Below, piece after piece: positions 30,965 to 42,422 of a stretch of DNA of 64,000 nt. Under the pieces are notes generated by a model. That model searched no databases, had not been told where the DNA came from, and was given only the letters and a program-made list of their open reading frames with translations. Each line of letters opens with the position of its first letter. Positions within the stretch are counted from its first letter, which is position 1. The position numbers were made by a program, and so were the translations under genes. Source of the DNA: Lepidostoma basale (Eukaryota > Arthropoda > Insecta > Trichoptera > Lepidostomatidae); contig JAHDVF020001501.1 of assembly GCA_022606425.2 (NCBI GenBank), forward strand, positions 682,001 through 746,000. Reading direction: 5' to 3'.

Positions 30965-31185
30965 TTCTTTTTTATATACTTTGTATATATAACACTAAAG
31001 GACGACCCGGTCCTTCCTCAGTGATATAACAAAGATATTTAAAATTGTTTACAAATATGATCAGTTTTTATAGATGTTATAAAGATTTTAAAATATATAA
31101 AAAAGTTAAAAAGACAAAAAAAACATCTACAACACAAAAAATGGCGAACATAGAAGAAATTTTCATTCGTATTAATTTTTCAATA
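30965..31185. repeat. PAL-H remnant
   Basis: TTTATATACTTTGTATATATAAC, CGGTCCTTCCTCAGTGATAT and AATGGCGAACATAGAAGAAA match PAL-H arms. The middle is rearranged. Confidence 0.6.
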
Positions 31186-31205
31186 TATAAATTAAATATT
31201 ATATA

Positions 31206-31450
31206 CAAGCAGTGTGAATGGAAAGGGAAGCGTGGATGATCGAGAAAAGTATGGCATGACCAAATAAATACAATATTAAAAGCCGGTAACATTCGAAGTC
31301 GTAGCCGTCGTTAAAAATAGACGAGCGTGCATGTTACTATGCATCAATGCAGAGGAAGATCGAGAGATATGTCAGAACAGAAGCAGTATGGCAGTCCATA
31401 TTTTTTGCCTACCACTCCGGAGAAACGGTGTGATGGTTAGTTGGTTAGTT
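31206..31450 (+). mobile_element. LINE-K 3' end with TTAG tail
   Basis: CAGTGTGAATGGAAAGGGAA, GTATGGCATGACCAAATAAA and ACATTCGAAGTCGTAGCCG are the ORF end (VSGKRSRG…WHDQIN…HIRSR). It ends GTGTGATGGTTAGTTGGTTAG. Confidence 0.75.
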
Positions 31451-31899
31451 ATTTGTATTATACCTACGTAGAAAAAAAAAAATTCTCAAACTAAATTTGT
31501 GCAGAAACCTACAAATTTGAGTATATATGAGCTTCACCAATTTATGATACCATAAAAAATACCATAAAAAACCAAAACAATGCGTTTTATGCATTAAAAA
31601 AAACATCTGAGTACATTATAAAATATGCATATAGGTTAATTGGAGGTAAGGGCGTTAACACTGTGGAATTCCATTGTAATTTGAAATAGAATTAACATCA
31701 CTATTTTCATCCCACTTTCAATTATTAAGTATTTTTGAATATGGTTTTTATTATTTTTATTGGAATTAACCAAAACCTAATTCTTTATAAATATATGTCA
31801 GCAATGTTGTTTAATTCCTTTAGAAATGGTGGGGAATTTAATAAAAATATATAAGAAAATACATAGCGTTGGATTGTTTCTTTATCAGTCGGAGCTTCT
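31451..31899. other. Unassigned
   Basis: AT-rich with no supported feature. Confidence 0.4.
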
Positions 31900-32125
31900 G
31901 TAAAAAAATTATATTTAAATTTTAGATTTATTTTGTGGACATTTAATGATCGAAGTGTGCGCGGGAGACGCCTATTGGTGGCGATGAGGTTCGCAACCCA
32001 TCACACCGCGTCTCCCGCGGGGCGAAAGAGTAGGACGGAGTTCCACATCGGTTAAAGTGTGACAGTGCATTCTTTCTGCCTACCCCTTCAGAGGGATGGC
32101 GTGATGGTAAGTTTGTTAGTTAAAT
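31900..32125 (+). mobile_element. NA-TTAG retroposon, 3' part
   Basis: GGCGATGAGGTTCGCAACCC, CACCGCGTCTCCCGCGGGGC and a degenerate TTAG end (GATGGTAAGTTTGTTAGTTA). Confidence 0.75.
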
Positions 32126-32724
32126 ATTTTTGTAGAATAAAAATGTTAAATAAATATTTTTATTTTATGAAAATAGAATAACAACAGAGTTGTTAATGTT
32201 GACTACTTTTTATTTATTTAAAAAACTGAATTACTGGCTTAAAAACCAGCATGTTCAAGAAATACGTCTTCCACGAGCTACAGTAAACATAATTTTATTA
32301 AAATTCCATCTAAAAAACGCTCCACGGAGTGAAATAAAAATAAATACATCCAAGAATCGCCAAATGAAGCATAGGGTTTCCGCCAACTTTTCTTGGAATC
32401 ATTCCTCGGAAATTAAGCATTGTTGAACTTTTCGCGTTAATTGCTTGTATTGTTAGTTGGAACAAGCGCCGTTGCACTGCCGTGACGGGAACTAAACTCA
32501 TTTTACAACAAATAAGTTGTTTTGTAGAATCACAAGATGTTTTCTTCCCATAATGTACCCCGGCGGAGAGGGCTTCCGCCAAACAATAATTGATGTTTTA
32601 ATTAGATCAAGTGCCTTTGAAAGAAACTGTTAATCTAAACAAGGTGGTTTTATTTTATTTTGTTCGATGAATTGCTGGTTTATAGTTTTATTTCTGCTTT
32701 AAACACTCTGAAGGGGAATATTGT
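32126..32724. other. Unassigned
   Basis: Contains a 78-codon plus-strand and a 90-codon minus-strand ORF that overlap; neither has a recognisable domain. Confidence 0.4.
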
Positions 32725-33250
32725 GATTCAAATCAAATCAGCTTATTTCGCAAAGATATTAGAATACAAACAAATACTTAAGTTTAACGGTGACACCGCT
32801 GGGAAGAGCAATAATTAGTCTGCTGAACGCGGTCTCCTCGGAGATCGACGTCTATCATGTTAGTGAAAGCACGTACAGGGGACAAATACTCTTGACTTTG
32901 GAAAGTATCTTGTCTTCCTAATGTCAAACCATCACTAATGCGTTCCTGGTATTATGTTGTACGAGTATGTGTATAATATCTTACCTGTACTCAATAGATG
33001 CCTTAAACATTTATGCTGTTTGTAATGTTTTTTGAGTAAATAAACTAATTTGATTTGATTTGATTTAAGGCATCTATTGATAAAAGGCAAAATATAATAA
33101 TAGTATAGTAAAAGGTAAAACATAACTATGTAATAACAGAAATGCATGAAAGAGGGATTGTTCGACTTTGGGAATACAAGATACTCTCTTAAGTAAAGAG
33201 TATTTGCCTTCTGAACGTACTTTCAGTTGTCCCTTAGACATTTTTGACAC
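32725..33250. mobile_element. SINE-2 cluster, three copies with (TTTGA)n tails
   Basis: A minus remnant (AATCAAATCAGCTTATTTCG at 32731), a plus copy (about 32870-33062, starting ACAAATACTCTTGACTTTGG and ending in ATTTGATTTGATTTGATT) and a minus copy (33065-33250, TAAGGCATCTATTGAT through AAGTAAAGAGTATTTG). The last two lie tail to tail and form a large palindrome. A clean ~200-bp copy sits at 53.29-53.50 kb. Confidence 0.7.
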
Positions 33251-33394
33251 CAGCATTCAGCCAGAGCATTTTTATATACCATTATAAAGTTCGTTGAAAG
33301 TATTTAAATGTCCATACAAAGAGGCGATGATTTATAAATTGTACTGTTATTGAGAAATATTGATAATTTATACATCATTATCTTTGAGGTGGAC

Positions 33395-33625
33395 TAGCAA
33401 ATTGAGTGCCACACCGAAGGTCCCGGGCTCGATTTCCGGCGATGACAGTGTGATTCTCACACTGTCTTTGGACTGGGGTAGAATTCACGTGACAAAAAAA
33501 CGGCGAAGGATAAGCTACCTATAACATGCCATGAGAATCAATATAAAAATCAAATCGTATGAAGTAATTGGGTACAAACGATCTGTTGCATATGTATATA
33601 AAAATAATAATAATAATAAAATGCG
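33395..33625 (+). mobile_element. SINE-1, tRNA-derived
   Basis: B-box GGGCTCGATTTCCGG, body CAGTGTGATTCTCACACTG and AATTCACGTGACAAAAAAAC, and an (AAT)n tail near 33600. The A-box region is degraded. Confidence 0.8.
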
Positions 33626-33734
33626 AAATTTACAAACAAAAGTTGCCAGCTTATTGCTAAGCCAATTTCTCGTTATCAATTAAATATGATTTATTATAAC
33701 TAATTTATAATAGTAATAATAAACTATTTTAAAT

Positions 33735-33890
33735 TAAGAAGGACGGAATGGAGAATGTTGTATTACATAAAGCGATCGCTTAACCCAACCAATGACAGGT
33801 CATAAGTCCTGTAAACGCCTCGACCACCATATTCTGTTTCCAAATAATTTACATCTTCGTCTCTATTGAGATACAATTAATTCCTATTTT
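33735..33890 (-). mobile_element. REP-T fragment (minus)
   Basis: GCGATCGCTTAACCCAACC, AATGACAGGTCATAAGTCC and CATCTTCGTCTCTATTGAGA are the complement of the REP-T body. Confidence 0.75.
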
Positions 33891-33895
33891 AAATT

Positions 33896-34395
33896 CTTAG
33901 TTATTAGTCAAAACTTATAATTGAGGCGAAACACAACGTCGGTATTGTATAAGTGTGACATGTTTTGCCTTGCCAAGACATTATGCAATATTGTCAAATA
34001 CCGCATTTTATTAATAATACGAGTACATTCATTCAATTTACGTTATTGCCGAATTCTTAGGACATTCATTCTAATATGGGATTATTAAATACACAGAATT
34101 TTATAAAATAAAAAATATTTCGAAGTTATCAAGTTACATTGTACACTCTTGTCTCATCTTACCTTAGGGGCAACCTTTGATTCACTTATATGGCTACTTT
34201 GCAAGCCGGTCTAACCCTCAACAAATATCAATTTCAAACTAGTACTTAATCTTTCCTGTATGCAATCTCATATTACTTACTCATACTCTTCAGGTCTTTA
34301 AACTGGTCTCAATTTCCATGTGGCAGCATTGTGAAAAGCTTCGAAGGGAGTCAGTTGTTTCACGATGATTGTCTGAAATCAATTTTAAATTATTC
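33896..34395. other. Unassigned, possible PAL-K debris
   Basis: GACATGTTTTGCCTTGCCAAG near 33958 and TATTGCCGAATTCTTAGG near 34043 hint at a decayed PAL-K. The rest is not assigned. Confidence 0.35.
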
Positions 34396-34424
34396 AATTA
34401 GTTTCATTAAACAATGTTTATCAT

Positions 34425-34705
34425 GCTTGTTGAACACCATAGCGGAGAGGCGCGCGAAATGGATTGGTCATGTGTTGCGACACGAATGTTTCCTGCAAGA
34501 TGTATTGGAGGGAATGGTCGAGGGATCGATTGGCAGAGGACGACCTCGCCAGGAATACCTTGACCAGATTTGCCGAGATATGGGCTGCACCTCTTATGCA
34601 GAGTTGAAGAGAGTTGCCGAGGACCGAGCGAAGTGGAAGAGGAGATGCGTCGCCTTGCTGCAAACCAATCATTCGACTGAGACCGGAGAAGAAGATCATG
34701 CATGA
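34425..34705 (+). mobile_element. LINE-Q C-terminal fragment
   Basis: The frame reads IAERRAKWIGHVLRHE, then GSIGRGRPRQEYLDQICRD and ends DRAKWKRRCVALLQTN, with a short purine-rich end. It matches 47.1-47.35 kb. It is 5' truncated and part of a larger chance ORF starting at 34331. Confidence 0.8.
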
Positions 34706-34975
34706 CTGATTAGGCTGAGATGTGCTGAACATGTGGAGAGAATGCCGTCGTCTCGGACAAAAAAGAGAATTCTTCAGGGATATCCGAGTGGAAGTAGAAG
34801 GGTCAGTAGGCCTAGATTCCGATGTGAGGATGAGGTGGACGCTACACAACTACTACAAACGAAAGACTGAAAGGCCGCTGCAGGTGACAGGTGTGCTTGG
34901 AGAAGAGGATTGACGGAGGCCAAGGCTGTAAGATAGTTAATATGAGCTGTAGAACCATCAAATAAGAAGAAAAAA
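34706..34975 (+). mobile_element. LINE C-terminal fragment, LINE-R-like
   Basis: LRCAEHVERMPSSRTKKRI near 34715, then frames decay through GCCGCTGCAGGTGACAGGTG and GACGGAGGCCAAGGCTGT. It has the layout of LINE ORF tails (GHVxRM…DRxxWRR…EAKA). It ends in AATAAGAAGAAAAAAC. Confidence 0.6.
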
Positions 34976-36119
34976 CAACCTTTACACTTTCTAAAAACAT
35001 TATGTATAACAATAAATTTAAACGTCAATTTAGGACAACATATTAGACTAAAAACGAATAAAAATAGGACTTGACCTAATAAAGGCAGAATACGGTCGGA
35101 AAATAAAAACAAAAACGTTCTGAAACCATGCACCTTTAAAATGACATATTTCTAGCAGACATACATATGAATATATCTATGCATTCTTTTTAATATACAA
35201 CTTAATAATGTTCTCATTATACTTTCGGAAGCTATTACCCACTTATGTCATATATGACATATCGACGTCATAGTTCTATCAGAAAATTAATATTCAAGCA
35301 CATAAATCAAAATAATAATAAATAATTTAAAATAATACAATATGTTTATTTAAAATTATGCTGTTAGAAAGGTAAATCTATTTTTTCAACAAATCGCCCT
35401 TAAAATTCGAGATGAGTATCTGACAATATGCCCTATTCGTCTTATGTTTTATGTAAACAAATAATTACTTAAAAAGTACGAATAGTAAAAAAACGGTCGA
35501 AAGTAAAGGCGGTGAGTTGTCTTAATATAATAACACCAACTAAAGTATATATCAAAGTAAGGTTGTAATGTGTGTCCACAAAGTTATCGGTAATAATACA
35601 GAAAATTTTAATTTTGTACCTTGAAGATTTACGATCGAATTTTATTCTCGGGTCGGCGAATTTCCGAATGAAATCTATTTCACACCCAGCTAACATCAAT
35701 TAACGAAATGAAATTACCGCGATTGGTATAATATTAAAGGTCTAAAGAAGAACAATGCTCCGGGGAACATTAAAATATCGATTTGCCGAATTTATACTCG
35801 AAGTCGGGTAGCAACATTATTCCAAGTCCTGGCAAACTTCTCCAATGGGTTAGTAATGCTAGAAATATGCCGTCGGGTTATAGGGGAAACTTTCCTTATG
35901 GGCTCGTTGCCTTGTTTCGGCTTCGATACTCGTATAAAGAACAATATAACTGCAAATAATTTACGCCGCCTACGCCGAAATCAAGATAACTTTCAAATTA
36001 TTGTTATTATAAATTTTGATGGCAACCACGGTACCGAAATATGCTTTATTCATTATAACTGTGATTGACGAACTAATTCATTATTTTGTTTTAATAACCC
36101 AATTATATCTTGTTTTTCT
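34976..36119. other. Unassigned, apparently single-copy
   Basis: No transposon family recognised. 35690-36070 is less AT-rich and could be conserved non-coding DNA. A 70-codon ORF (35856-36068) has no known domain. Confidence 0.4.
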
Positions 36120-36440
36120 TCTCTCCGGCGTTACAACCCTTGGTGGGTCTTAGCCTCCTCCAAGAAACGTCTCGAGCTCTAACCATCCCAGTCTCTTAAT
36201 CTTTATAAACTTGACTACGCTGACGTCCTGGTATAGGTCGTAGAGCTATATGTTGTATGTCCTTCTCAACATCTAACCATCCTTAATGGGTCCGAGGATT
36301 CTGAAGAGGATTTTCCTTTCGAAGCAGTTCATCTTTATTTCATCACAAGTGAGTATCCAAGTCTCCGAGGTACTCGTATGTGTTAGAACTGGTCTAATCA
36401 GCGTTTTATACAATGTGGTATTTGTCTTTCTAGACAGTTA
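36120..36440 (-). mobile_element. LINE fragment (minus)
   Basis: TCTTAGCCTCCTCCAAGAAAC and, further on, ATCACAAGTGAGTATCCAAG and CAGCGTTTTATACAATG are typical complements of the ORF end and thumb region (…TLYKTLIRPVLTHTSE…). It is strongly decayed and the family is uncertain. Confidence 0.5.
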
Positions 36441-36640
36441 ACGCAACTTTAAGTGCTAAAACCCAATTATTTATTTATTTATTTATTATGGGTAACATAC
36501 AGCGATATCAATAACTGCGTTGTTTTTGTAATAAATAAGCAATGGTGATTTTTTTTTCTATAAATTGGCTGTCTATTGAGCTTTCTTACTTTGACTATGG
36601 ACGACCTTTAAGGGGTACTACGATCTTGCAGCTACAACCT

Positions 36641-37045
36641 TAACTTAAAACTCCGACAAAGAATGATTGAATGTTATATATGGTCTGTTCTACTATATGT
36701 CTGCGAAACCTAAACTCTAAAAGTGAATGTAATGAACCGGTTGGAGGCGTTCGAGATGTGTGATGATCGCAGAATACTCCGTATACCGTGGACCGATAGG
36801 GTCAGTAAAGCAGACGTACTATGGAGAGCCGGAGTCAACAGAAAGCTGTTGTCGAGTGTGAAGGTTAGAAAGGTCTTATATTTTTGTCATGTTCAAGGGG
36901 AGAAAGATACCATCTCCATCAGCTGATAATCATGGGCAAGACAGAGGGAAGTCGATGAGTTGGCAAAAGGCAGCTCTCCTGGCTGCAGAATATAAGGGAT
37001 AGGACAGGAATGACGAGATTTGAGATCCCGTTCCAAGTAGCGCAG
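36641..37045 (+). mobile_element. LINE-P coding fragment
   Basis: TTAAAACTCCGACAAAGAATG leads to MNVMNRLEAFEM (36732 on), then RILRIPWTDRVSKADVLWRA and KLLSSVKVRKVLYF. The C-terminus is decayed. It pairs with the minus copy at 20.0-20.3 kb. Confidence 0.8.
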
Positions 37046-37049
37046 AAGA

Positions 37050-37130
37050 GTATGTCAGAAAAAACAGTGTGTCGGTCCATTCTTTTTGCCTACCCTTTCT
37101 GTATGTGTATGACGTTATGCTGGTTAGATT
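37050..37130 (+). mobile_element. LINE-K 3' remnant
   Basis: GTATGTCAGAAAAAACAGTG, GGTCCATTCTTTTTGCCTACC and a broken GCTGGTTAGATTTAA end. Confidence 0.55.
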
Positions 37131-37789
37131 TAATTAATTTTTTGAAATATTACTTCATATTCCATTTACTCCCAAGAATAACGCCTTATAAACTGCTATA
37201 CAAATAACTTGATAAACTACAGCAATGTACCGAAACTTTACGAAATCGGAGTTTCTTAATACAAACATTGTTGAAACTGATTTGCATCCTCGCCACCATT
37301 TTGGTTTATTTGGAGTTTCCAATTACGTTCTCTCATTTCTCTGCACATTTGCGCTCGTGCATTTTCACTATATTTGCCTTCCCGCGATGACTTGTCATAA
37401 GATTCAAACGAAAATCTCTAGCAATTGGAGTCTTATTACAACAAACGATGAATTTACATTTCCTAGTGCGATTCTTGAAATACTTATGTATGTATGTTGC
37501 TGGATATCTGGTATGGACTATTTTGTATGTTACTGGGTTACTTGTACTTGTATTAACATTAAATATTTTATTCAATAACTTTTGAAGAATATTTCATTTT
37601 CACACTTTTTTGCACTTTTCATTAGAATGTATCGGATGGCAGAATACCTACCTCTTCTATAAATTTCTATACAGAAAACAAAAATAATATTTTCGATACT
37701 ACAACCAATTTTTAAAAAATTACAAAATCCTTAAAAAAAATATATTATATTTAAAATAAGTATTATACATTAAGAATATCAAAGTCTGT
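37131..37789. other. Unassigned
   Basis: A 117-codon plus-strand ORF (37225-37578), rich in Cys, Phe and Tyr, overlaps an 80-codon ORF on the other strand. Composition and lack of domains suggest chance. Confidence 0.4.
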
Positions 37790-37978
37790 ATTTTTTTTAG
37801 TTTTATTATTGTAATTTAATAATGACAAGTTTCGCTTTTCTAAAGTGTTTTCAAAGTGTGACATTTTGATAATGCCTTAAACAGGTGAAACATGTAAATC
37901 CCATAAATTACATTAAAACTCTTAGAAAACAGAAGTTTTCATTCGTATAAATAATTTTATATGGAGTTTTACAACATT
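37790..37978. repeat. PAL-K palindromic repeat
   Basis: TTTCGCTTTTCTAAAGTG, TTTTGATAATGCCTTAAACAGG and ACAGAAGTTTTCATTCGTAT; left end decayed. Confidence 0.65.
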
Positions 37979-38190
37979 TCTTCTATGTTCGCCATACTTT
38001 GTGTAGATAACATCTGTCAAAACTGATAATATTTGTAAACAATTGTGTAATATTTTTAATATTTATCTTATAATATGTATCACTGAATAAAGACAGGTTG
38101 TCCAAAACATGTCTGACATATAATTTTTTTTTTTAAGTTAGTGTTGTACGAGTACATATATACAAAGTATATAAAAAAGAAAAAGACCAA
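37979..38190. repeat. PAL-H remnant
   Basis: TTCTTCTATGTTCGCCATAC, ATAATATGTATCACTGAATAA and TATATACAAAGTATATAAAA. One arm is largely gone. Confidence 0.65.
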
Positions 38191-39490
38191 TTTTACAACA
38201 TTGCTCAAGAAACAAAAAATATTCTTTGATATTGTGAATTTATTCAATATGCACCCACTTTAGAAACAGAACAAATTATATTTTGAAAAATCAAATTTGA
38301 CACAACGGTGTCAAATAATAATTAATTACTTTTATTAGTTTTTGGTAAGTGCAAAAAAAAATATTGTGAAAATACAATGTTTCATAAAAAAATATTCAAA
38401 TGTGAATCCACAAAACAAAGTGATGACTGATTTAATAAATCATTTTATAAATTTACTACTTTTGGAAAATCGATTTTTCTTTCGAAGGACAATCCAATAT
38501 AAATAATTCAGAAATTTAATTTAAGAATACTTTTAAGCGATTCTCTATGCTGGAATGGCCGCAGTCTCCAAGGAATACTAAATTTATGTTTATCGGTGAA
38601 CGTAAATTTATGTATTTTGTAGGAGAACTGGATACTATTATTTATCATGAACGCTCTAACAAAATTTAAACCCCAAATAAACTTTCATAAAGTGTGCAAT
38701 TTATGAAGTATAAATAAAAATTAAATTAACATTGTAAATACAAATTTTGTGTCAGAATTTACATTGTTTTCTTTTCATGGTTTTAAATGTCATGTAAGGG
38801 ATTATGCAAAAGTGAATCATTTCTGAGATAACATGAATTTAAGTTTTTTTTTATTTATCGAGGCCGGGTGTTTTAAAAATTAATTAAAGTATAACTGTTA
38901 ATCATATTCAAACTTTTATTTTTTTCTAAATGAGTAAATATAATAGGCATTCATTATCATCACAAAACTCAAAACTGTCTGTCCACATAAAAAAAATATG
39001 AGATTGAAATATCATACATTTTAATTATTTTTATTGACAAATTCAAAAGAAAGGCAATTTAAAAAAAAATAATGACTTTAAAAATTTTGTGCGAATTATT
39101 TTAAAATATCTAAATATGTTTAGCTTTCAAATGAAGTATTTTACCTAAGCATTAGTTTTGAGATTACAGAGAAATCAATATTACACAAGAAATAAGTAGC
39201 TAATCGTCTAATTATAATAAATAAATCATCAAAACATTGAATTAAGTTAATGAACCTTTATTTTTAAAACAACTGAACTCGATATAATAAAAAAAACTTA
39301 AATTAAATTTACCTCAAAATGGTTTACTTTTGCATCATGCCTTACATGATATAATTCATTTAAAAAAAACTCCCCTGCAACCTTTAAGGAGAAATGTATT
39401 CAATATTTTCTAAACTCCGTACTCAAATGGAGGAAAACAGAAAAATCGAGGAAAACATGTTATTACCAAATTAATAAAATTGTATCGATC
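38191..39490. other. Unassigned, very AT-rich
   Basis: No repeat family or gene could be supported in this 1.3-kb stretch. Confidence 0.45.
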
Positions 39491-39612
39491 GACTACGTTA
39501 GAAGTCGGAATAATCGACGTGCATGTCTCGCTGTATGAATCTGGAATAATATAGAGAGATAGTCAGGATAGAGTAGTGTGGCGTTCTATTATCTCTGCCT
39601 ACGCTTTAATTT
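39491..39612 (+). mobile_element. LINE-K 3' remnant
   Basis: GTTAGAAGTCGGAATAATCG and ACGTGCATGTCTCGCTGTA encode the RSRNNRRAC segment near the LINE-K stop. Confidence 0.65.
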
Positions 39613-39734
39613 ATGTGACAACCAATAATAAATATTACAAGCACACCTCTTCCAAACTTGGGTCTTGTAATATTTAAACTTGATGACGTCGTTTCTGTCA
39701 CCTTCTATGTAAAATCTCGTGTATTTCTGCTACT

Positions 39735-40145
39735 AGCCAACTAACTAACTTATCATCGAAAAAATGGATTGCCACACTTTTCTTTCATGACATATTCCTC
39801 TCGCTTCCTCCATCGTGTCATGCACGCGCGTCGATTTCTCCGACTCCTCACGTGGCCGACATTCGATATTTGATGTATTTGATAGTGCTACGTTTTCCTC
39901 GTTTTTTCTCTCTTATATTTCCATTTACATCGTTAACATATACTTTTGTTTACCACTATTTCTTTATTTATTCTTTCCATGTGTCTAAAACATTTTAATA
40001 ATCCTTTCATTATCATTCAAAGATTTTCGACACATTCATTTAATATATCTCATTTATACTGCATTTATTATACTTTCATCCTTCTTTTGCCAGTTTCATA
40101 CTTCGCTTACACAAATAAAGGTCGGTACAAGAACGCCATTGTGTA
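39735..40145 (-). mobile_element. LINE-K 3' end (minus)
   Basis: CTAACTAACTTATCATCG, ATTGCCACACTTTTCTTTC, ACGCGCGTCGATTTCTCCG and TTCTTTCCATGTGTCTAAAAC are complements of the TTAG tail and the RSRNNRRA and WFGHM regions. The coding order reads right to left without long gaps. It has many stops. Confidence 0.7.
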
Positions 40146-40690
40146 CTGCCTCTTTAGCTTTTTTGGATAGGCTTTTATTTGTGATGGCTTTTTTACACGC
40201 AAACTATCTTATATTAAATAGTTGCATGTTTAATTATTTTAAAACTTTTATTTTTTGCTGTCCTATCTTATTTATGCAGTTAGAATTGAGAGTATTTCAT
40301 GGTTTTGATTTAATAATTTTAAATGAAAATGTTTTCATAAATACGACTTAATTTGCGATATGCAAATATCTGACAACTTTCTCGCGAGCCGGGCTAATAT
40401 TGGAGCCTCCCTTCATCATCTCGAGTATTAATTACGCTCTTCCCCTTCTCCTTCACCCTATCCCCGTTCTCTGGTTTGTTCCACTTCGTCTGCCTTTGAT
40501 TTAATTGTCTGGCTCATCATACATTCTTGAGTGGCTCCGCCGGACGGCTTATCGTGGCCATAAACATCCAATCAGACTAACACATTGTACATTTTCAATA
40601 TGTTGATGGAAAACCGAGACACGCATACTGCCCCAGCGATAAATTTTACATAAATATAGCGAAAACAATGGAACAATATTTTGTACCAAT
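40146..40690. other. Unassigned
   Basis: 40380-40580 has a balanced composition with pyrimidine-rich runs; no gene assigned. Confidence 0.4.
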
Positions 40691-40837
40691 ACTTATAATC
40701 CGGACACCGCCCACCTGGAAGACCGCCTAAGAGATGGAGGGACAGCTGGATCTCATCATCCGACGAGATATGATTTCTGTGTCACAGATCGTCAGATCTA
40801 TCAAAAGAAGAAGAAGAAGGAGAAGAAGACTTATAAT
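40691..40837 (+). mobile_element. RTE-A 3' end, 129 bp, with 9-bp target duplications
   Basis: The copy itself is 40700-40828. It is almost identical to 17196-17322 from CCGGACACCGCCCACCTGGA through GTGTCACAGATCGTCAGATC to the (GAA)n tail. ACTTATAAT flanks it at 40691-40699 and 40829-40837. Very few substitutions point to a recent insertion. Confidence 0.9.
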
Positions 40838-41099
40838 GGCTTTCATCACAAGCGCGTCAATCCTGATTTGTTATTGGCTGTGTAAACAATTTGCTTTTTC
40901 CGTCTGGCTCTAGAGTCCTGGGTGGACCTCGGTCGCCACAAAAAGTTTATCCAGCCAACCCTATCCTGAGCCCTAGACTTCTACTCCTCAGATCTGATTC
41001 CCAGCATTTACAGGTCCTTCAAATAACGGAGCCGCTATTTTCCCACGCTGCGTCTTCCCTCCGGTCTTGTAAATGTCAAGTGTGCGGGTGTTAATAGCT
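40838..41099. other. Unassigned
   Basis: GC-balanced, no repeat or domain match. Confidence 0.35.
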
Positions 41100-41735
41100 C
41101 TTTGGTGGAGTACACAGAGAAGACGATTCTGGAAGGGCCATATCGAAAGAATGGAACCAACGAGGATTCCCAAAATCGTGATGCACGAGACTCTAAAAGG
41201 CCGATAACCAACAGGAAGACCACCAAAGATATTGATATAAAACTGGACATCTTCACCACAGGACCAAATTTGATATTCTGTCTGAACATTTCGCAAGATG
41301 AACATAGAAATAAGAAGAATGAATAGTACAACACTTCGAATCTGCAAGACATGCGTATGTCCTATATTGACATATGGAATAGAAACAAGAGCTGACACCA
41401 TCAGAACAAAAAGTCTCCTAAGAACCACATAAATGAAGACTCTCCGATCCGTTGCAGGAACGACACTTTGAGACAGAATAAGAAATTCTGAAATAAGAAA
41501 GATCTGCAATGTAGAAGATGTCGTGCGATAGGGAAGACTGAGAAGACGCTACTGGAGAGATCATGTAGAAAGAGCAGGTTCTGAAAGAGTGATAAATATA
41601 GCTGCAAATAAAGTACCAACAGGAAATCGACCTGCAGGAAGACCAACTAAAAGATGGCTAGACAGTTGGACATCTGCATCCTATGAACAGGCTTCGAGAA
41701 ATAACAGGACACAGTTCTTAATAAAGCAGAAGAAG
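41100..41735 (+). mobile_element. Two tandem RTE-like LINE fragments
   Basis: 41100-41245 encodes RRRFWKGHIERMEPTRIPK and a GRPPK motif (the C-terminal end). After a gap, 41330-41735 encodes CKTCVCPILTYGIETRADT, then decayed SLLRTT and RRRYWRDHVERAGSER, then PTGNRPAGRPTKRWLDSW, with a GAAGAAGAAGG tail. Both are related to RTE-A but diverged, with in-frame stops. Confidence 0.75.
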
Positions 41736-41824
41736 AAGGAGAAAAAAAACGTTTTGATACAAAGCCATAACTTGGTGGTTTGGTTATATTTAAAAATAAT
41801 ATTAAACGCTTTTTCACTAAGTAT

Positions 41825-41952
41825 ATACGAGTACCACTTTATTTGAGTAAGTAGCGCCAACCGGTTTTAATCTGTAGCGAGCTTCCTCAGGGCTATACAT
41901 AACTCAGTTTGTGTATAGCCCCAAGGAAGCTCACTACAGAGTAAAATACTTG
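41825..41952. repeat. PAL-C foldback repeat
   Basis: GCGCCAACCGGTTTTAATC, CGAGCTTCCTCAGGGCTATAC and, after a loop, GTGTATAGCCCCAAGGAAGC. Similar to 7.70 kb; the right arm ends early. Confidence 0.75.
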
Positions 41953-42408
41953 CTAAAATAGTTATTGTATCAATAGAAACATTTTTACCATATCAATTTG
42001 ATCGAAATAAATATTGCGAAATTTAATCGCATAAATCGAATCACTCGCCTTCGCGCGACTCATGCGTAATTTTCTGTTCATGAATTCGATATGTAAGTAA
42101 GATTTATTCCCTTAAAGATGTGGAAATAATGCGGGGCACAATATGCCGTTCAAATCATATTTCATGCTTATTCTGAACCCTTCGCGGAACCAAGCGCGGC
42201 CGGTTCTCCCCTAGGCTCCGACAGTTGATGGATGAGTGCCTATAGAAATCGTGAATATCCAAAAAAAAAATACATTATATATACTACAAATGTCTGACTA
42301 CATCAAAAATATAATAGGATGAGAAACAATTACGAACTATCGATAATCTTATGAGATTTTTTGGCAAGTAAAAATTACTCGGCGACCGTTTGCTTGGAGA
42401 ATACATTA
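41953..42408. other. Unassigned
   Basis: 42120-42250 is GC-richer and single-copy here. No exon supported. Confidence 0.4.
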
Positions 42409-42422
42409 ATAAAGCCATACTA
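42409..42422. repeat. Target-site duplication, left (REP-T)
   Basis: ATAAAGCCATACTA, repeated exactly at 43015-43028. Confidence 0.85.

Noticed and set aside
34331..34424. N-terminal part of the 124-aa ORF as LINE-Q coding
   Set aside because: Homology to LINE-Q begins only near residue 32; the earlier part is flanking DNA that happens to be open.
37225..37578. 117-aa membrane-like ORF
   Set aside because: Another ORF overlaps it on the opposite strand. No domain, splice sites or leader were found, and AT-rich DNA gives such hydrophobic ORFs by chance.
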